This document shows positions 20,755-31,974 of a DNA stretch of 64,000 nucleotides, piece after piece. The stretch is taken from NCBI GenBank assembly GCA_036924085.1, contig JAVGWX010000018.1:19833464-19897463 (forward strand), written 5' to 3'. The stretch is from Ariolimax columbianus (lineage: Eukaryota; Mollusca; Gastropoda; Stylommatophora; Arionidae). The translations under genes and the position numbers were made by a program. The notes under the pieces are model-generated. The model did not search any database and had not been told where the DNA came from. It worked only from the letters and a program-made list of their open reading frames with translations. The stretch's first letter is position 1; each line of letters opens with the position of its first letter.

Positions 20755-21060
20755 CACTATTTATGTATGGCCAATTACACGGTATGGGGCTGAAACGTGG
20801 ACTCTAACAAAGAAGGATGAAAAATTTGGTGCAATGGAAATAGTGAGTTGGACATAAAAAAGATTTAATGACAATGTCTTCACTTAGGTAAGACGCACAA
20901 AGACAAATATTGAGAATGATTCAATAATGAAGATTGAGTTGACTGGGACACAATATGCAACATGAAAGTCTTCTACAGAAAATACTAGAGTGCAAAAGAA
21001 AGGGACAACCAAGTCTTTACTTCTCAAACATGCAGAGACATTAAAGTATGAACCTGTGCT
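20755..21060 (+). pseudogene. LINE-E RT C-terminal fragment
   Basis: It reads RYGAETWTLTKKDEKFGAME, then after frame breaks RRTKTNIEN and RLSWLGH-like remains. The same text recurs at 56815-57110. The YG.ETWT box marks the region after the RT fingers-palm in many LINEs. Heavily decayed. Confidence 0.65.
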
Positions 21061-21469
21061 GAAATGAAAAGAACTGTGGAGAATGAGGTCAAATATAGAG
21101 AGATGTTCATACAGCCTTACAACCAGTATAACCAACCAGATGACGATGATCATAAAACTGGCGCATGATGTGACGAAAAGAATGATCTATATTTTATGCA
21201 AAATTCTGTTTATTCACAAATATTGCAAACCTATTTGATATTCCTTTTGTTATATTGGTGATGTCAAAATGAAGTCAAATTTTATTTCTATATTGTGAAT
21301 GCCAAGTAATATTACATAGTAAAATTTATTAAAGATCCGTTAACACACCAGTGTGGCATATTGGGACCAAATTTTTCTTGACTAACAGCACACTATGGGT
21401 GATGTGTTCAATATTACGTCGGCCATTTTTACTTTCTCAAATTTTTCTGGTACCAAATTTTTTCGGCGG
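21061..21469. other. AT-rich stretch without a supported gene
   Basis: Only short open frames were seen between the LINE-E relic and the tRNA-like SINE at 21.47 kb; nothing was recognised. Confidence 0.3.
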
Positions 21470-21595
21470 GGTTGACCTCAGTGGCCGTTTTGGGATAGTA
21501 AAATTCCTGCACCAAACTAGGGACCAATCTGCGATCGCTCGACTGGGAAATCAGTGCACTTACCACTGCACTACCACTGTTTATGCAATATTACA
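21470..21595 (-). mobile_element. Possible tRNA-derived SINE head
   Basis: The minus strand has CAGTGGTAGTGCAGTGGTAA (box A-like) and AGATTGGTCCCTAG (box B-like) about 35 bp apart. No second copy was recognised. Confidence 0.3.
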
Positions 21596-21719
21596 TTTGA
21601 AGCAAAACAGTATTTTCTTATTTGCACAAGCCAAGCATGAGAAACAATAGAGAGATGTAAGCACCGTATTTGTTGGGTCTAATTTACAAATTACCTAAAT
21701 TAGTTAGGGATCCCAAGGT

Positions 21720-21753
21720 TGATGTCTGACTGCGTACGAAGAAGAAGAAGTTC
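21720..21753 (+). mobile_element. Minimal LINE-A 3' end
   Basis: GTTGATGTCTGACTGCGTACG followed by (AAG)n is exactly the last few codons, stop, trailer and tail of LINE-A. About 34 bp, an extremely 5'-truncated insertion. Confidence 0.75.
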
Positions 21754-22239
21754 GAGATCCCCACATTCAGTACCGTTGTTTGATACCGGATCACATTAAT
21801 TTTCCTTATCTTTCAGTTGCTGTACATATTTTTCGAGTGCTTAAAATATGCGTGTATATGCGGTTGTTCATGCAATTTTTTTTTATCCAGAGAATGTATG
21901 TTGTTGTTGTTTGTTTGATGCAGATATCAAATAACTTAATTTGTTTTCTATGATTGTTACTGGAGATAAATTAGTGTACATGTCATAACTTCTTGAGAGG
22001 TAAATGTTACAGAGATAAAACAATTGTACTATTTTTTTTTAAAAATAAATGTTTGGAGATAAATTATTGCTTATGTTATAAATGTCTCGGAGATTAATTC
22101 TGCAGCTGAAAGCCAAAATATATGTTGGTCCCTTTTATGACAATATATTCAAATATGTATCATTTCTCCCAATGGAAATTCTTCGGAGATAAAAGTTTTA
22201 GAAGGAACCAATGTCTCATTTTTAAGTAGTTTGACTGTA

Positions 22240-22461
22240 TTAACTCTTTACAGACCAAATAGTCCATTGCAGTAAACTATAGTAGCACCACTTACAGTCC
22301 AAATTATTTGAAACAGCATGTTGCATATCAATCAAATATTGTTATTTAGCTAAATTTGATTTATAAACCAAAGCTGTCTTTAATTTTTTAAATCATAATT
22401 TTAGTTATAATGACTTTTTTTTGTTAACCATGAAGCACATAAAATTACTGTACAGGGTTAA
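22240..22461. mobile_element. 222-bp piggyBac-like MITE
   Basis: TTAACTCTTTACAG at the left and CTGTACAGGGTTAA at the right: TTAA target duplication plus inverted ends starting C(C/T)C. The interior aligns with 42737-42914 (GTCCATTGCAGT, CATGAAGCACATAAAAT). Non-autonomous; the piggyBac assignment rests on TTAA and the CCC...GGG termini. Confidence 0.65.
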
Positions 22462-22744
22462 GGTATGCCAATTGTGTATAGAAGATAGCCTCAACATTTG
22501 TGGTTCATGGTAGAAAGATGAATTACTTTACTGGTTATTCCTGTGTTATGGTTAATCTGTTAGAAGCTCTGCCCACAACCCAAAACATGTTCGTGTTCAA
22601 ATTCATGGAACAGCCTTTGAACCAATTTACCAAAATAAAGAAAGAACCCAAATATTGAATATTCTTAGTTGAGATGATCTTGTAGTGAGAAGGGAAATCA
22701 AAGTGTTTGAAATGATAGTTTAACCCTTAACACCCTAAGCCTTG

Positions 22745-23995
22745 AAACCGTCCAAGTTTTTCCGTGAGAGCAGGGAGTTATCTCCTTCCCTCTCACACAT
22801 ATGCCATTTGTTTTTTACTACAGAGATTTTCATCATCAAATGCCATCTCCACATTGGATGTTGGCGGTAATGGATCTCCAACTGTCTCTGTCCTGCGCCA
22901 GGCTGGTACATGCAGTCAAACTGTGTCCCGACCACATCTTAATGTTGTCTGTATCTCTGTCGCCCTTTGGCTCTCTTGCCCTCCACTCTTCCCTCCAATA
23001 TAACCTTCAGCAGACTCATGTCGCTTGACATCCCCTTAAATATTTAATTTTTCTGCTTTTAATTTCCTTCAGAAGCATCTTCTCCACCTGGAGTTGTTCC
23101 AGAACCTTACTATTGGTTTTCCGATCTTTCCAAGAACCTCATCCAAGTCTTCTGAATACCCACATTGCAAAAGCCTCAATACTCTTCTCTATTTACCTTG
23201 TCATGGTTCAGGTTTCTACACCATACAATAAAACTGAATGCACGTAGCACTTACTGATTCTCATTTTTTAAGATCTGAGATATCTGTCATTTAATGATTC
23301 TCATTTTCTAAGATCTGAGATATCTGTCATTTAATGATTCTCATTTTCTAAGATCTGAGATATCTGTCATTTAATGATTCTCATTTTTTAAGATCTGAGA
23401 TATCTGTCATTTAATGATTCTCATTTTCTAAGATCTGAGATATCTGTCATTTAATGATTCTCATTTTCTAAGATCTGAGATATCTGCCATTTAATGATTC
23501 TCATTTTCTAAGATCTGAGATATCTGCCATTTAATGATTCTCATTTTCTAAGATCTGAGATATCTGTCATTTAATGATTCTCATTTTTTAAGATCTGAGA
23601 TATCTGCTTTGACAGAAGTGTTTCGCTCATGCCGTTAAATGCTTTCTTGGTCATTGCAATTTTCTTAATGATCTCCTTTTCACATTTGTCGTCAGCTGAA
23701 ATGAGTTGGCCAAGGTATACATATTTTGACACTTGTTCCAGAATTTCTCCATTTATGTGGATGAAAGCTTTTAGACTTTTTGGTGAACACCATAACTTTA
23801 GTCTTTTTGATGTTGATTTCCAGCCAACATTGTTGGCTCTTGCTGTTCATCTTATCCTTTGATCTGCAGATGTACTGGATCCTCTCCCATGAACACTATA
23901 TCATCAGCATATCTCATATTATTGATACTTCGTCCTCCTATATTCAGCCCGGCCATGTCTTCTGTGTCACTGATCTTTGTTTCTGACAAATAACA
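22745..23995 (-). pseudogene. LINE-I reverse transcriptase relic
   Basis: The minus strand carries NMRYADDIVFMGE (catalytic box, about 23895-23935), then a thumb region interrupted by a 40-bp minisatellite. Beyond it are RRLEQLQVEK-like, GQESQRATEIQTT and DRDSWRSITANIQ-like stretches typical of the end of RTE/BovB-like ORFs. It has numerous stops and frameshifts. The clade call is tentative. Confidence 0.6.
23247..23606. repeat. 40-bp minisatellite inside the LINE-I relic
   Basis: TATCTGTCAT recurs at 23281, 23321 and 23361 (40-bp period), about nine copies with C/T variants. The unit matches the flanking RT-coding sequence, so the array grew from the LINE itself. 40 is not a multiple of three, so the array destroys the frame. 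Confidence 0.9.
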
Positions 23996-24126
23996 TGTGT
24001 GTTTTACTAAAGTGATTTTAATGTTACTCTAATATTAAATAAAAATGAAACATTGCATTTCTCAGATTAATTGTTAGTTTTAAAAAAAAAAAAAAGTATT
24101 GGGGTTTTTAGTGTGCAAGGGGTTAA

Positions 24127-24475
24127 ATGGCTAAGGAATGAGTTATTTCAGATGCAAACTAAATCTTGTGATATTATATCTGACTTCTGAAGATGTTAAT
24201 TTAGATGAAATTGGGATTGGTTCTTTTTTTCAGGAAGGATCCAAAAAAACGTTTAATTTAAATGGTTCTTTAAAGTGAGTTTTTTTCAAAAGGAACCAAA
24301 ACATTAAAAATTACTTTAGCTGGTTTCTGAATGAGTTTTTTTTTTCTTAAAGAAAATATAATATTTCTTTAGTTTCAATGACTTGGGAGTGTGATTATTT
24401 TTTTTCAAAAGAATATCCACAATGTTTTCAATTTTTAATGTAAATCCATTCAAGGAAGGTCTGGATTAGATAACA
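24127..24475. other. AT-rich stretch without a supported gene
   Basis: T- and A-rich runs with a diverged direct repeat of AAAAGGAACCAAAA-type text near 24235-24305. Nothing else. Confidence 0.4.
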
Positions 24476-24479
24476 GAAA

Positions 24480-24600
24480 TATTATTTTAGGCACAGAGCG
24501 GTGAATGCTTGTAATGCATTGCCACAGGAAATAGTGGAGACAGGGTAAATTAATGCATTCAAGAATAGATTGGATGCTTACAAAAAAGCTTTACATGATG
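24480..24600 (+). pseudogene. CR1-like LINE C-terminal fragment
   Basis: HRAVNACNALPQEIVETG then INAFKNRLDAY. The same VNSWNALPQ...NAFKNRLD end occurs in the copies at 43.0 kb and 61.9 kb. Confidence 0.7.
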
Positions 24601-24689
24601 ATGCTGCTAACACATCACTCTTTTGTCACCTTTTATTGGGTGTTTGTTAGGTGATAGTGATCAAATTCTTTTTGACAAGGGCACCACTC

Positions 24690-25045
24690 AAATGTCGTTC
24701 TTTTTCTTCTTCTCTGTCTTCAGACTTTGACATCAACGACTCTAAGAAATGTAGCAATCAGCTTGAGGATCTGTACTCTGCCATACAGTTTTTCATTAAA
24801 GAATATTGGTTGCTGTCATGTGCTACTTCTTTTACTAGTGTATGTTGGCCAGGACTGCAATAAATGTTCCTGCTATCACAAGAGCTGTGCCACAGATACA
24901 GAGATCTTTAGCGCCAATCTTGAATTTATTATAAAGATGACATCTCAGTTGTGTCCTATGCGTAGTCGGAAGTTGATCACCCAATCTTGCCTGGGGAGTT
25001 GATGGTAGGCGTCATTTTCTATTTGACCAGGATGATCATCTGTAC
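24690..25045 (-). pseudogene. LINE-B C-terminal fragment, minus strand
   Basis: Reverse complement of the end of LINE-B (28.14-28.48 kb): NKFKIGAKDLCICGTA-like knuckle, then VDVKV and a GAAGAAG-type tail near 24707. Several indels. Confidence 0.75.
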
Positions 25046-25128
25046 GTCACCTTGGTAACTGCATTTGTCTCTTTACATTTCTGTGTTATATTTTTTGCAG
25101 TATTCCTGTCTCGTTGGCCAGTCGCACT

Positions 25129-25257
25129 GGGCCAGGTATTCTTCTTCTTCTTCTTCGTACGCTGTCAGACGTCAACTTGTATTTGTTCGAAGAAAGCAGC
25201 TGTCATCCTGAGGCTGTCGACACTCCCATAGAGCTTGTCTAGTGTGGGCCAGGCATT
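25129..25257 (-). mobile_element. LINE-A 105-bp 3' fragment with TSD
   Basis: GGGCCAGG(T/C)ATT flanks it at 25129-25140 and 25246-25257. The body starts with CTTCTTC repeats, then GTACGCTGTCAGACGTCAAC (LINE-A end, minus strand). Confidence 0.85.
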
Positions 25258-25639
25258 TAAGTGTGCCTGTTAGGACAAAATGTAGTACAAATGACCTGAA
25301 ATACTGTATTTCTGATGGGAACCAAGCGTTTTAACCACTAGGTGTCTCAGAGTTATTGACAATTATTTCTTTATAAGAATACAATATGTATGTCATTGCT
25401 GTATTTTAAATGTGTTGCAAAAAATGTTTGTGGAAGGAAAGAAACCAAAATATTTGACATTCCAATCGTTTGGATATGGATAAAAACATGTTTTATGTTT
25501 TAGGAAACCAAATTATTTCACATTCCACTAATTAAATTGCTTGTGGCAATAATCTTCACAGATGGATGCTAAATCATCAGTCAGTTCTCTAATCTAATGA
25601 TTCTTAAATAAGATGTGCACACAACCACTAAGTGTGTGA

Positions 25640-26640
25640 GATCTAGATTCTCGCAGTGCGAGACCTGACTTCTGAGGGTGTTAGACCTTACTTCTGGGGG
25701 TGTTAGACCTAACTTTTGGGGCTGGGAGACCTGACTTCTGAGGTTGTTAGGCCTTACTTCTGGGGTGGGAGACCTGACTTCTGGGGGTGTTAGTCCTAAC
25801 TTTTGAGGCTGGGAGACCTGACTTCTGAGGGTGTTAGATCTTACTTCTGGGGCTGGGAGACCTGACTTCTGGGGGTGTTAGACCTTACTTCTGGAGGTGG
25901 GAGATCTGACTTCTGGGGGTGTTAGACCTAACTTTTGGGGCTGAGAGACCTGACTTCTGAGGGTGTTAGACCTGACTTCTGGGGGGGTTAGACCTTACTT
26001 CTGGAGGTTGGAGACCTGACTTCTGAGGGTGTTAGACCTTAATTCTGGGGCTGGGAGACCTGACTTCTGGGGCTGGGAGACCTTACTTCTGGAGGTGGGA
26101 GACCCGACTTCTGGGGGTGTTAGACCTAACTTTTGGGACTGGGAGACCTGACTTCTGAGGGTATTAGACCTTACTTCTGGAGGTGGGAGACCTATTTTCT
26201 CTTGGTATTAGACGTGACATCTCTGGGTATTAGACATGACTTCTGGGGGGTATAAGACATGACTTCTCTTGGTATTAGACCTGCCTTCTCTGGGTATTAG
26301 ACATGACTTCTGGGGGGTTTGAGACCTGACATGGGGGTGGGAGATCTGACTTTTGGGGGTGTGAGACCTGACTTTTAGGGGGGTGTGAGACCTGACTTTT
26401 AGGGGGGTGTGAGACCTGTCTTCTGGAGGTGTGAGACCTGTCTTCTGGAGGTGTGAGACCTAACTTTCGGGGGGTGGGGGGGGGTGTGAGACCTGACTTC
26501 TGGAGAGATGTGAGAGCTGACTTCTAGAGGTGTGAGACATGACTTTTGGAGGTGTGAGACATGACTTTTAGAGATGTTAGACACGACTTCTGAAGGTATG
26601 CAGCATGATTTCTGGAGGTATGAGACCTGACTTGTTTCAA
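25640..26640. repeat. ~22-bp G/T-rich degenerate minisatellite
   Basis: About 45 imperfect copies of GAGACCTGACTTCTGGGGGT and a GTTAGACCT variant over 1 kb. The plus strand is strongly purine/G-T biased. The minus-strand frame at 26399-26584 is only the repeat read as protein. Confidence 0.85.
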
Positions 26641-27365
26641 GTTCTGAAGGAATGAGATTATCTTTCTGGAGGTGTTAGATCTGATTTCTTGGTGTTTTAT
26701 GTAGGACCTGACTTCTAAAGGTGCTGTCAGCTACTTTCATCACATATCCATGATGATTGCTTTATTTTCTTCTGAGAGATTTGGCTTGCTTGAAAGGCAT
26801 ACTTTCTCCAAGAAATGGCTGTTTGATCTGTTTTTTAATTTGTGAACCAGCTTTGATATACCATGTTTTAGATTCTGACTGTTGTTTGTGTCCATCTTAT
26901 CCAGCCTTGTCGTGCACATTTATTTATTAGTCTCAAATGATGTCCTGCACCAATGGTGTCTTGTTGTCTTCATTACACCTGTGTGTAAATTTTATCGGTA
27001 GCCACAGCTCCACTGCAATGCAGGTTACTTGTTTGCTGGAAAGACTGCTAGAGTATCCCTTAGGGATAATCTGCAATCTATGTTATCTCGTCGTCTCGAT
27101 TTACCTCTGAACCAAGGTAGCAGAGGATGACAGCACAAATCTTTCTCACAAGAGCAAGTCACAGCATCAAACCTACCAAACAAATGCATAATCTTAATCT
27201 ACAAGAAATAGAATAAAGGCTCTTGAATTCAGCACAACAAGTGTGTGCACATTGGTGGGCCGTGTTAGGGCTATATACCAGAAAGGATTACACTGGTAGC
27301 CGTAGAACTGACTCATTACAAGGTGAATATGGTTCATTTTAGTGAAATACGATTACCTGAAGAGG
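26641..27365. other. Stretch without a supported gene
   Basis: Only short open frames. The sequence may be decayed LINE-C upstream DNA, but no motif could be identified. Confidence 0.3.
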
Positions 27366-27369
27366 GCCA

Positions 27370-27629
27370 AATCACAGAAGCTGTAGACAGGTGCACGTTC
27401 TTCTGGAGTGGACGTATCAGCACAGATCGGTGCTTGACTGGTGTTGCATCAGATATCATCTACTTTGTGAGCCCCCAGTGGGAATCAATGAACATTTAAT
27501 TAATACAACTTGCAGTGGGACACAGGAGGAGTGCTACACTGATCAGTGCCTATGTCCCGACAATGACCATCACTGAGGATATCAAGGATACGTTTTACAA
27601 GGTGCTACACTCTGTTGTTTCTTCAGTTC
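27370..27629 (+). pseudogene. LINE-C endonuclease 5' piece
   Basis: GHRRSATLISAYVPTMTITE, then IKDTFYKVLHSVVSSVPK, is the APE-endonuclease region of a widespread animal LINE. It is cut by the LINE-B insertion and resumes at 28510 as NNLIILGDFNGRV. Frames upstream are broken. Confidence 0.7.
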
Positions 27630-28509
27630 CAAAGATAAATACAAATTACATCAACCAAACATTTCCACCAACAGCATGGACATACGTCTATACGGAAGGC
27701 TCAGCCAAAGATGCCATTGGAAACAGGAGAGGAGGCATCACTATAAAACTAAAAAGCAAAGTATACTCAGCAGCATTTGCCGCTGGGAGAGGTTGCACCA
27801 ACTTCAGTGCCGAAGCCAGTGCCCGGAGACAAGCAGCTAAAACCCTTATAGACCATAAGGAGCAGGCAGAAAAGCAGGTGGTCATTTTCACAGACGCCCT
27901 CGCAGTGTTAATGGCGCTCAAGAACCAGCACAAAAATGAACTCAGTGCTCTGACAGACTCGCTCGAACGCCTGTCTCAGTGCTTCAAAAAAAGCACAGTT
28001 CAGTGGATATCAGCCTACTGCAACATTCCAGGCAACGAGGAGGCAGACAGACTCGCCAGAGAGAGAAGAATGCTGCTGCAGAGTGATACAGAAATTACAT
28101 ACAATGAGACAAAAGCATTCACCAGGGCAACGTACAGTGCAAGATGGAAAGAAGACCACCCTGACCACATAGAAAACGATGCCTACCATAACTCTCCAGG
28201 CGAGACCAGGTGATAATTCTCTGGCTACGCACAGGTTGCAGCAGACTTAGATGCCATCTGTACAACAAGTTCAAGATTGGCACTACAGATCTTTGTGCCT
28301 GCGGTACAACCCCCATGAAGGCAGAACATATTTTGCAGTCCTGTCCACTGTGTACCAACAAAAGATGTAGCATTTGGCAACAGCCAGTGTCCTTCCACGA
28401 GAAGCTTTACGGAAGCGTATAGTCTTGAGTCGACTGCTGCCTTCGTAAGAGTCATTGAAGTTGAGGTCTGAAGATGAACGAGGAAGAAGAAGAAGAACAA
28501 AGATAAATA
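27630..28509 (+). mobile_element. LINE-B RNase H/knuckle copy with 12-bp TSD, nested in LINE-C
   Basis: CAAAGATAAATA at 27630-27641 and 28498-28509 is a perfect TSD. The body encodes RNase H starting YTEGSAKDA (27694; Glu replaces the residue before Gly), FTDALAVLMAL, GNEEADRLAR, then after a stop and frame change a knuckle LCACGTTPMKAEHILQSC, ending GGTCTGAAGATGAACGAG(GAA)n. The longest frame is 27515-28213, whose first part is LINE-C. It is paralogous to LINE-A at about RNase H distance. Other copies: 24.7 kb and 33.4 kb. Confidence 0.9.
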
Positions 28510-30400
28510 ATCTTATTATCCTTGGTGACTTTAATGGGAGAGTAGTGATCGACCATCAGTCCTAGGAAGAAGTGCTTGGGGTACATAGCAATGGGTTTCT
28601 AGTTTTTTGCCTCTGTCATTCATGATCTCTCTATCACCAACACGTTTTGTCTATCAACCCATTACAAAATACATCCTTGCTCTAAACAGTGAAATCTCAT
28701 TAATTATGGCCTCACCAGGAGGAGGAACAGAGAGGATGTGGGGTGCTGAGCCTGGATAGACTTCAGGCAGCTCATTGTGTCAAAGTTTAATCTCTTAATA
28801 GATCCCAGATGACGTCATCGGAATCAGAGGCTTAACATTTACAAACTGAAAAGCAGGTTCCCTGAAGAGGGCTGCTCTGGGGTTCTGAACAGTCAACTGA
28901 TGGGTAAACAGTTCTGCATGAATACATTGAACCATAAACGGGTCATCCTACTGTCTTCTCTACCACTTCAGAGTGCTTTGATCATGCTTTTAGCGGAAAC
29001 CCTGGCTGGTTTGATGAGAATGATATAACTATTAAGACCCAGCTGGATGAAAAATATCACGTGTTCAGACTCCACCAAAATGATCCCTCCGTCATCCAAA
29101 AAAGAGCAAAAAGACAGCTTCCGTCAATACTTTTAGAAAGGTCCAGAAGAATTTTAATGTTATGCAGAATGTCTGTCTCAATAAGGCAGATTTCCTCCAG
29201 CGGTATACAGACGCAACTTGAGGTGTTGTCCTGAATGTAATATACGGTCCCCATGTCTTATTGCTCATCTTCTGTCCTTAAACTTGAGGGCACAATATTG
29301 TTGACCGATGAAGTTCAAATTCTGGATCACTAGACAGAGAACTTCAATGCTATCCTAAACTGTACATCCACCATCAGCAATTAGACCATAACACACATGG
29401 CTAATAACGAGCGCTTCTACATCCTGCCCAACATTGTTGAAGTCAAGAACACGATCATCTTACGTCAATCTTGTGACGACCAAAGTGACACATCTCTCTT
29501 ATCAATTTGGACTCCAGTTTTGCTAATCTCAAGCTCGACCTGCTCCCAGACAGTTAGTGTGACTTCCAAGCAGATCCAAGAGAAATGATAGGAACAGCAT
29601 TGTGACTTGTATACAACTTTTGTTGATCTGACCAAGACCTTTGACACTGTAAGCCAAGACAGACTGTGGAAAATCAAAGCAAAATTTCTCCGCCACCACC
29701 CCCCAATTCATCACAACTGTCTGTCAGTTTCATGATGGTATGGTGGCTCATGTACTGAATGATGAACTGTCTAAAGTCCTCCAAATCATATTTGGAAGCA
29801 AATGTGGCAGGGTACTACCCCCAACAGTCTTGGTTTCTGCTGCCATGTTTTCTGATGCTACACATGGCTCTGTCACTGGCGTGTATATATATATATATAG
29901 GCCGGGGTAGCTTTGCCACTAACCAAACATCACTGTACAAGGACAACATCAACAAGCACTTGATAGTTTTACCTACCTAAGCAGTACCCTCATTACAGAA
30001 GTGAATATCGACTCTGATGTCCAAAACCAGATTGCAAAGACAAGTGGTACTTGAACAATGAATTAATATTCCCAGTAAGAAAAACAAGGTGTATTGTGCT
30101 GTGGTGCTAACGAGTCTTCAATACACCTATGAAACATGGATAGTCTACAGCAGACTTGTCAATAAACTCAACCATTTTTACATGAAAGCATTAGTGATGG
30201 ATACTTTGCGTAAAACAGAGAATAACGTTGCGACCAGACGCTGTTCAGGAATCCAAGAGGTAAGAGACACAGAAGCCATCCAAGACACACGTGGCATAGT
30301 GAACTTGAGAAAACCATGAGGGATGCACGATTAACATGGCAATTGTTGGAGATGAGGGCGAAAAATAGACAGACTTGGAGTGTGTTAGTCAAAGACGTAT
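28510..30400 (+). pseudogene. LINE-C remainder: endonuclease to RT thumb, decayed
   Basis: Fragments in order: NNLIILGDFNGRV (28510), FVDLTKTFDTVSQDRLWKI (about 29617, RT motif A), QFHDGMVAHVLND (29727), TYLSSTLITEVNIDSD (29970) and TYETWIVYSRLVNKLNHFYM (30127). The order matches one complete LINE ORF with many stops and deletions; the YADD box is not recognisable. The end near 30400 is approximate. Confidence 0.65.
29886..29901. repeat. (TA)n run within LINE-C
   Basis: GTATATATATATATATAG interrupts the relic between motif A and the thumb region. Confidence 0.7.
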
Positions 30401-30804
30401 TGCTGAATTTTGATCAATCAATTGATTGATTGTCCGTGCAGGCTGCTGTGGATCAATTGGCAGGAAAAACACTCCATGAAGGCAAAACTTGAGAATCTAT
30501 ACTCTGCTGTAGAGAGCCTAGGTAAATCTCCAATCACCATGGGCAGACAAGTGCTCATCAGGGGAACAGAAGATATGATACAAGACTCACTGAAAGTGTT
30601 GCTGCATAGTTTCCTCATTGATATCACCTCCTGAAGATATATGCTCTGAACCGCTCAGCCTGCTATTATACAAGGTGCTCACATCATTGGACAGAGAATC
30701 ATCACATTGGGGCACAAACAAAAAAACCAGCTGCTCGAAAAGACAGAATGCAAGACAGCCCAACTACTGGTGCTGTCACATATGCTCAACATACAGTGAA
30801 GTTT
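30401..30804. other. Likely LINE-C tail, unresolved
   Basis: A stretch near 30680-30800 (LDRESSHWGTNK, then KDRMQDSPTTGAVT in another frame) resembles the linker before the LINE-C finger. No clear finger remains. Confidence 0.35.
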
Positions 30805-31125
30805 TTCGTTCTTAGTCGACGTGTACTTCTACAGGGGCAGATGCCTAGGTGTAGGTCCAAGCTCTGGATGTAGTTGGGAGAAGGGTTTCCTGCTTAGCAG
30901 GCTAGGCTCGAGCAGCTTAATACAATGCTGCGTTGGGACAAGCGTTTATGGAGGGTGGTTAACCGATGTGTGAGTCCATCTTAATAGACTCAAAACACTA
31001 GAACAAAGTAGACTCCCAACCTGTTAGGCGCCATCTATGCTGCTCTAAACAAACCATCTAATCAGGGCCTGTGTTATGCCATGTGACAATTAATCGCCTA
31101 TCATGACATACTCTCTGTGATGCAT
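30805..31125 (+). repeat. Dispersed repeat R1, copy 1
   Basis: GTTCTTAGTCGAC, TCCTGCTTAGCA, GAGCAGCTTAATAC, GGAGGGTGGTTAAC, CTTAATAGACTCAAAACACT and CATCTATGCTGCTCTAAAC recur at 37354-37945 in the same order. Possibly a SINE or LINE tail; no promoter boxes seen. Confidence 0.65.
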
Positions 31126-31290
31126 GTGGGGATCATGTTGTTCCCTCACCTTCTTAGCCAGGCTGCCATGAAAACAGTCCGTTTTAAGGAAGAGCTACTT
31201 GGAATCAGAGGTGAGGGTCTTGTCCAGTATGTTTTGCCTGAACCTAGCTAACATGTCTGATCAATATATTTTGCCTGACCAGACGCACAC
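31115..31290 (+). pseudogene. Exon-like repeat family, copy 4 (plus strand)
   Basis: VGIMLFPHLLSQAAMKTVRF, then ELLGIRGEGLVQYVLPEPS and stop. Compare TGITLIPHLVSQAAMKTARY and RGSRGEGLGQYILPDQ at 48.7-48.9 kb: same frame and length. It is followed by another ATATTTTGCCTGACCAG unit. The part encoding the hydrophobic segment is absent here. Confidence 0.6.
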
Positions 31291-31565
31291 TGTTTGTAAA
31301 ATTAATATAATGGATTATGCAACTCTATAATTCATAGGTTATTGCCGGCTGCTATATAATGAAAATCAAGAAAATTAAGTAAAAGATCGCAATGAACACA
31401 CATTGACATAAACATTTGCGAGGGCGATTTTGAAAATATCCATAACAGACTAAGCTGAAGTATAGAGCTGAAACACTTGAAACTCTAAAATTCCCCACTG
31501 GCTTAAGAACCCGGCTTTAGATTAATTGAATAAGAGTGACACAGTAACAACTAAATATAGTCTGG

Positions 31566-31860
31566 TGCTACTTTTTGAGAGCCGCATAGTGCAGTGGTTA
31601 GCACGCTGGCTTCACATCTGAGTGGTCCTGGGTTCATTCCCCAGTTGAGGCGAAAATGGTTTTTCAGACCACAATGGCTCCAGGGTCAGCCCAGCCTTAC
31701 ATGGGTACCAGTTCAGTCCAGGAAGTAAAGGCAGCCGGTGTGATGCTGACCACATCATCCACTAAGTGCCATGGGTTACAAAATAATATGAGTCTAACAC
31801 CATATTTCCTATGCGCGACATGGCGAAACGGAATCTTTTTTACCAACTGTTGTACTGCTC
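31566..31860 (+). mobile_element. SINE-3, plus strand
   Basis: Head GAGCCGCATAGTGCAGTGG (box A) and GGTCCTGGGTTCATTCCCC (box B), body CTTACATGGGTACCAGTTCA, tail CGGAATCTTTTTT. About 85% like the minus-strand copy at 17.5 kb by eye. Confidence 0.75.
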
Positions 31861-31974
31861 AAATGCTTGCAGAGGTGAGATGGTTTGTTAATTGATTCAC
31901 TTCTATTTTGTTAAAGAACAACAAAATCCTGATAGGTTGATTTGATAAAGGATACACGTAAAGATGATATCAAC

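Larger units (their letters stand above)
22720..24126. mobile_element. Possible TTAA-bounded segment around a LINE relic
   Basis: The left end TTAACCCTTAACACCCTAA and the inverse of the right end (TTAACCCCTTGCACACTAA) are similar. They enclose a LINE relic and its minisatellite. It may be a larger TTAA element that captured a LINE, or coincidence. Confidence 0.3.

Noticed and set aside
22720..24126. An autonomous TTAA transposon
   Set aside because: The only coding remains inside are LINE-type reverse transcriptase, not a transposase; kept only as a low-confidence boundary observation.
25640..26640. CRISPR-like array
   Set aside because: Units are contiguous and degenerate with no unique spacers, and the genome is eukaryotic. 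The same applies to the other tandem arrays.
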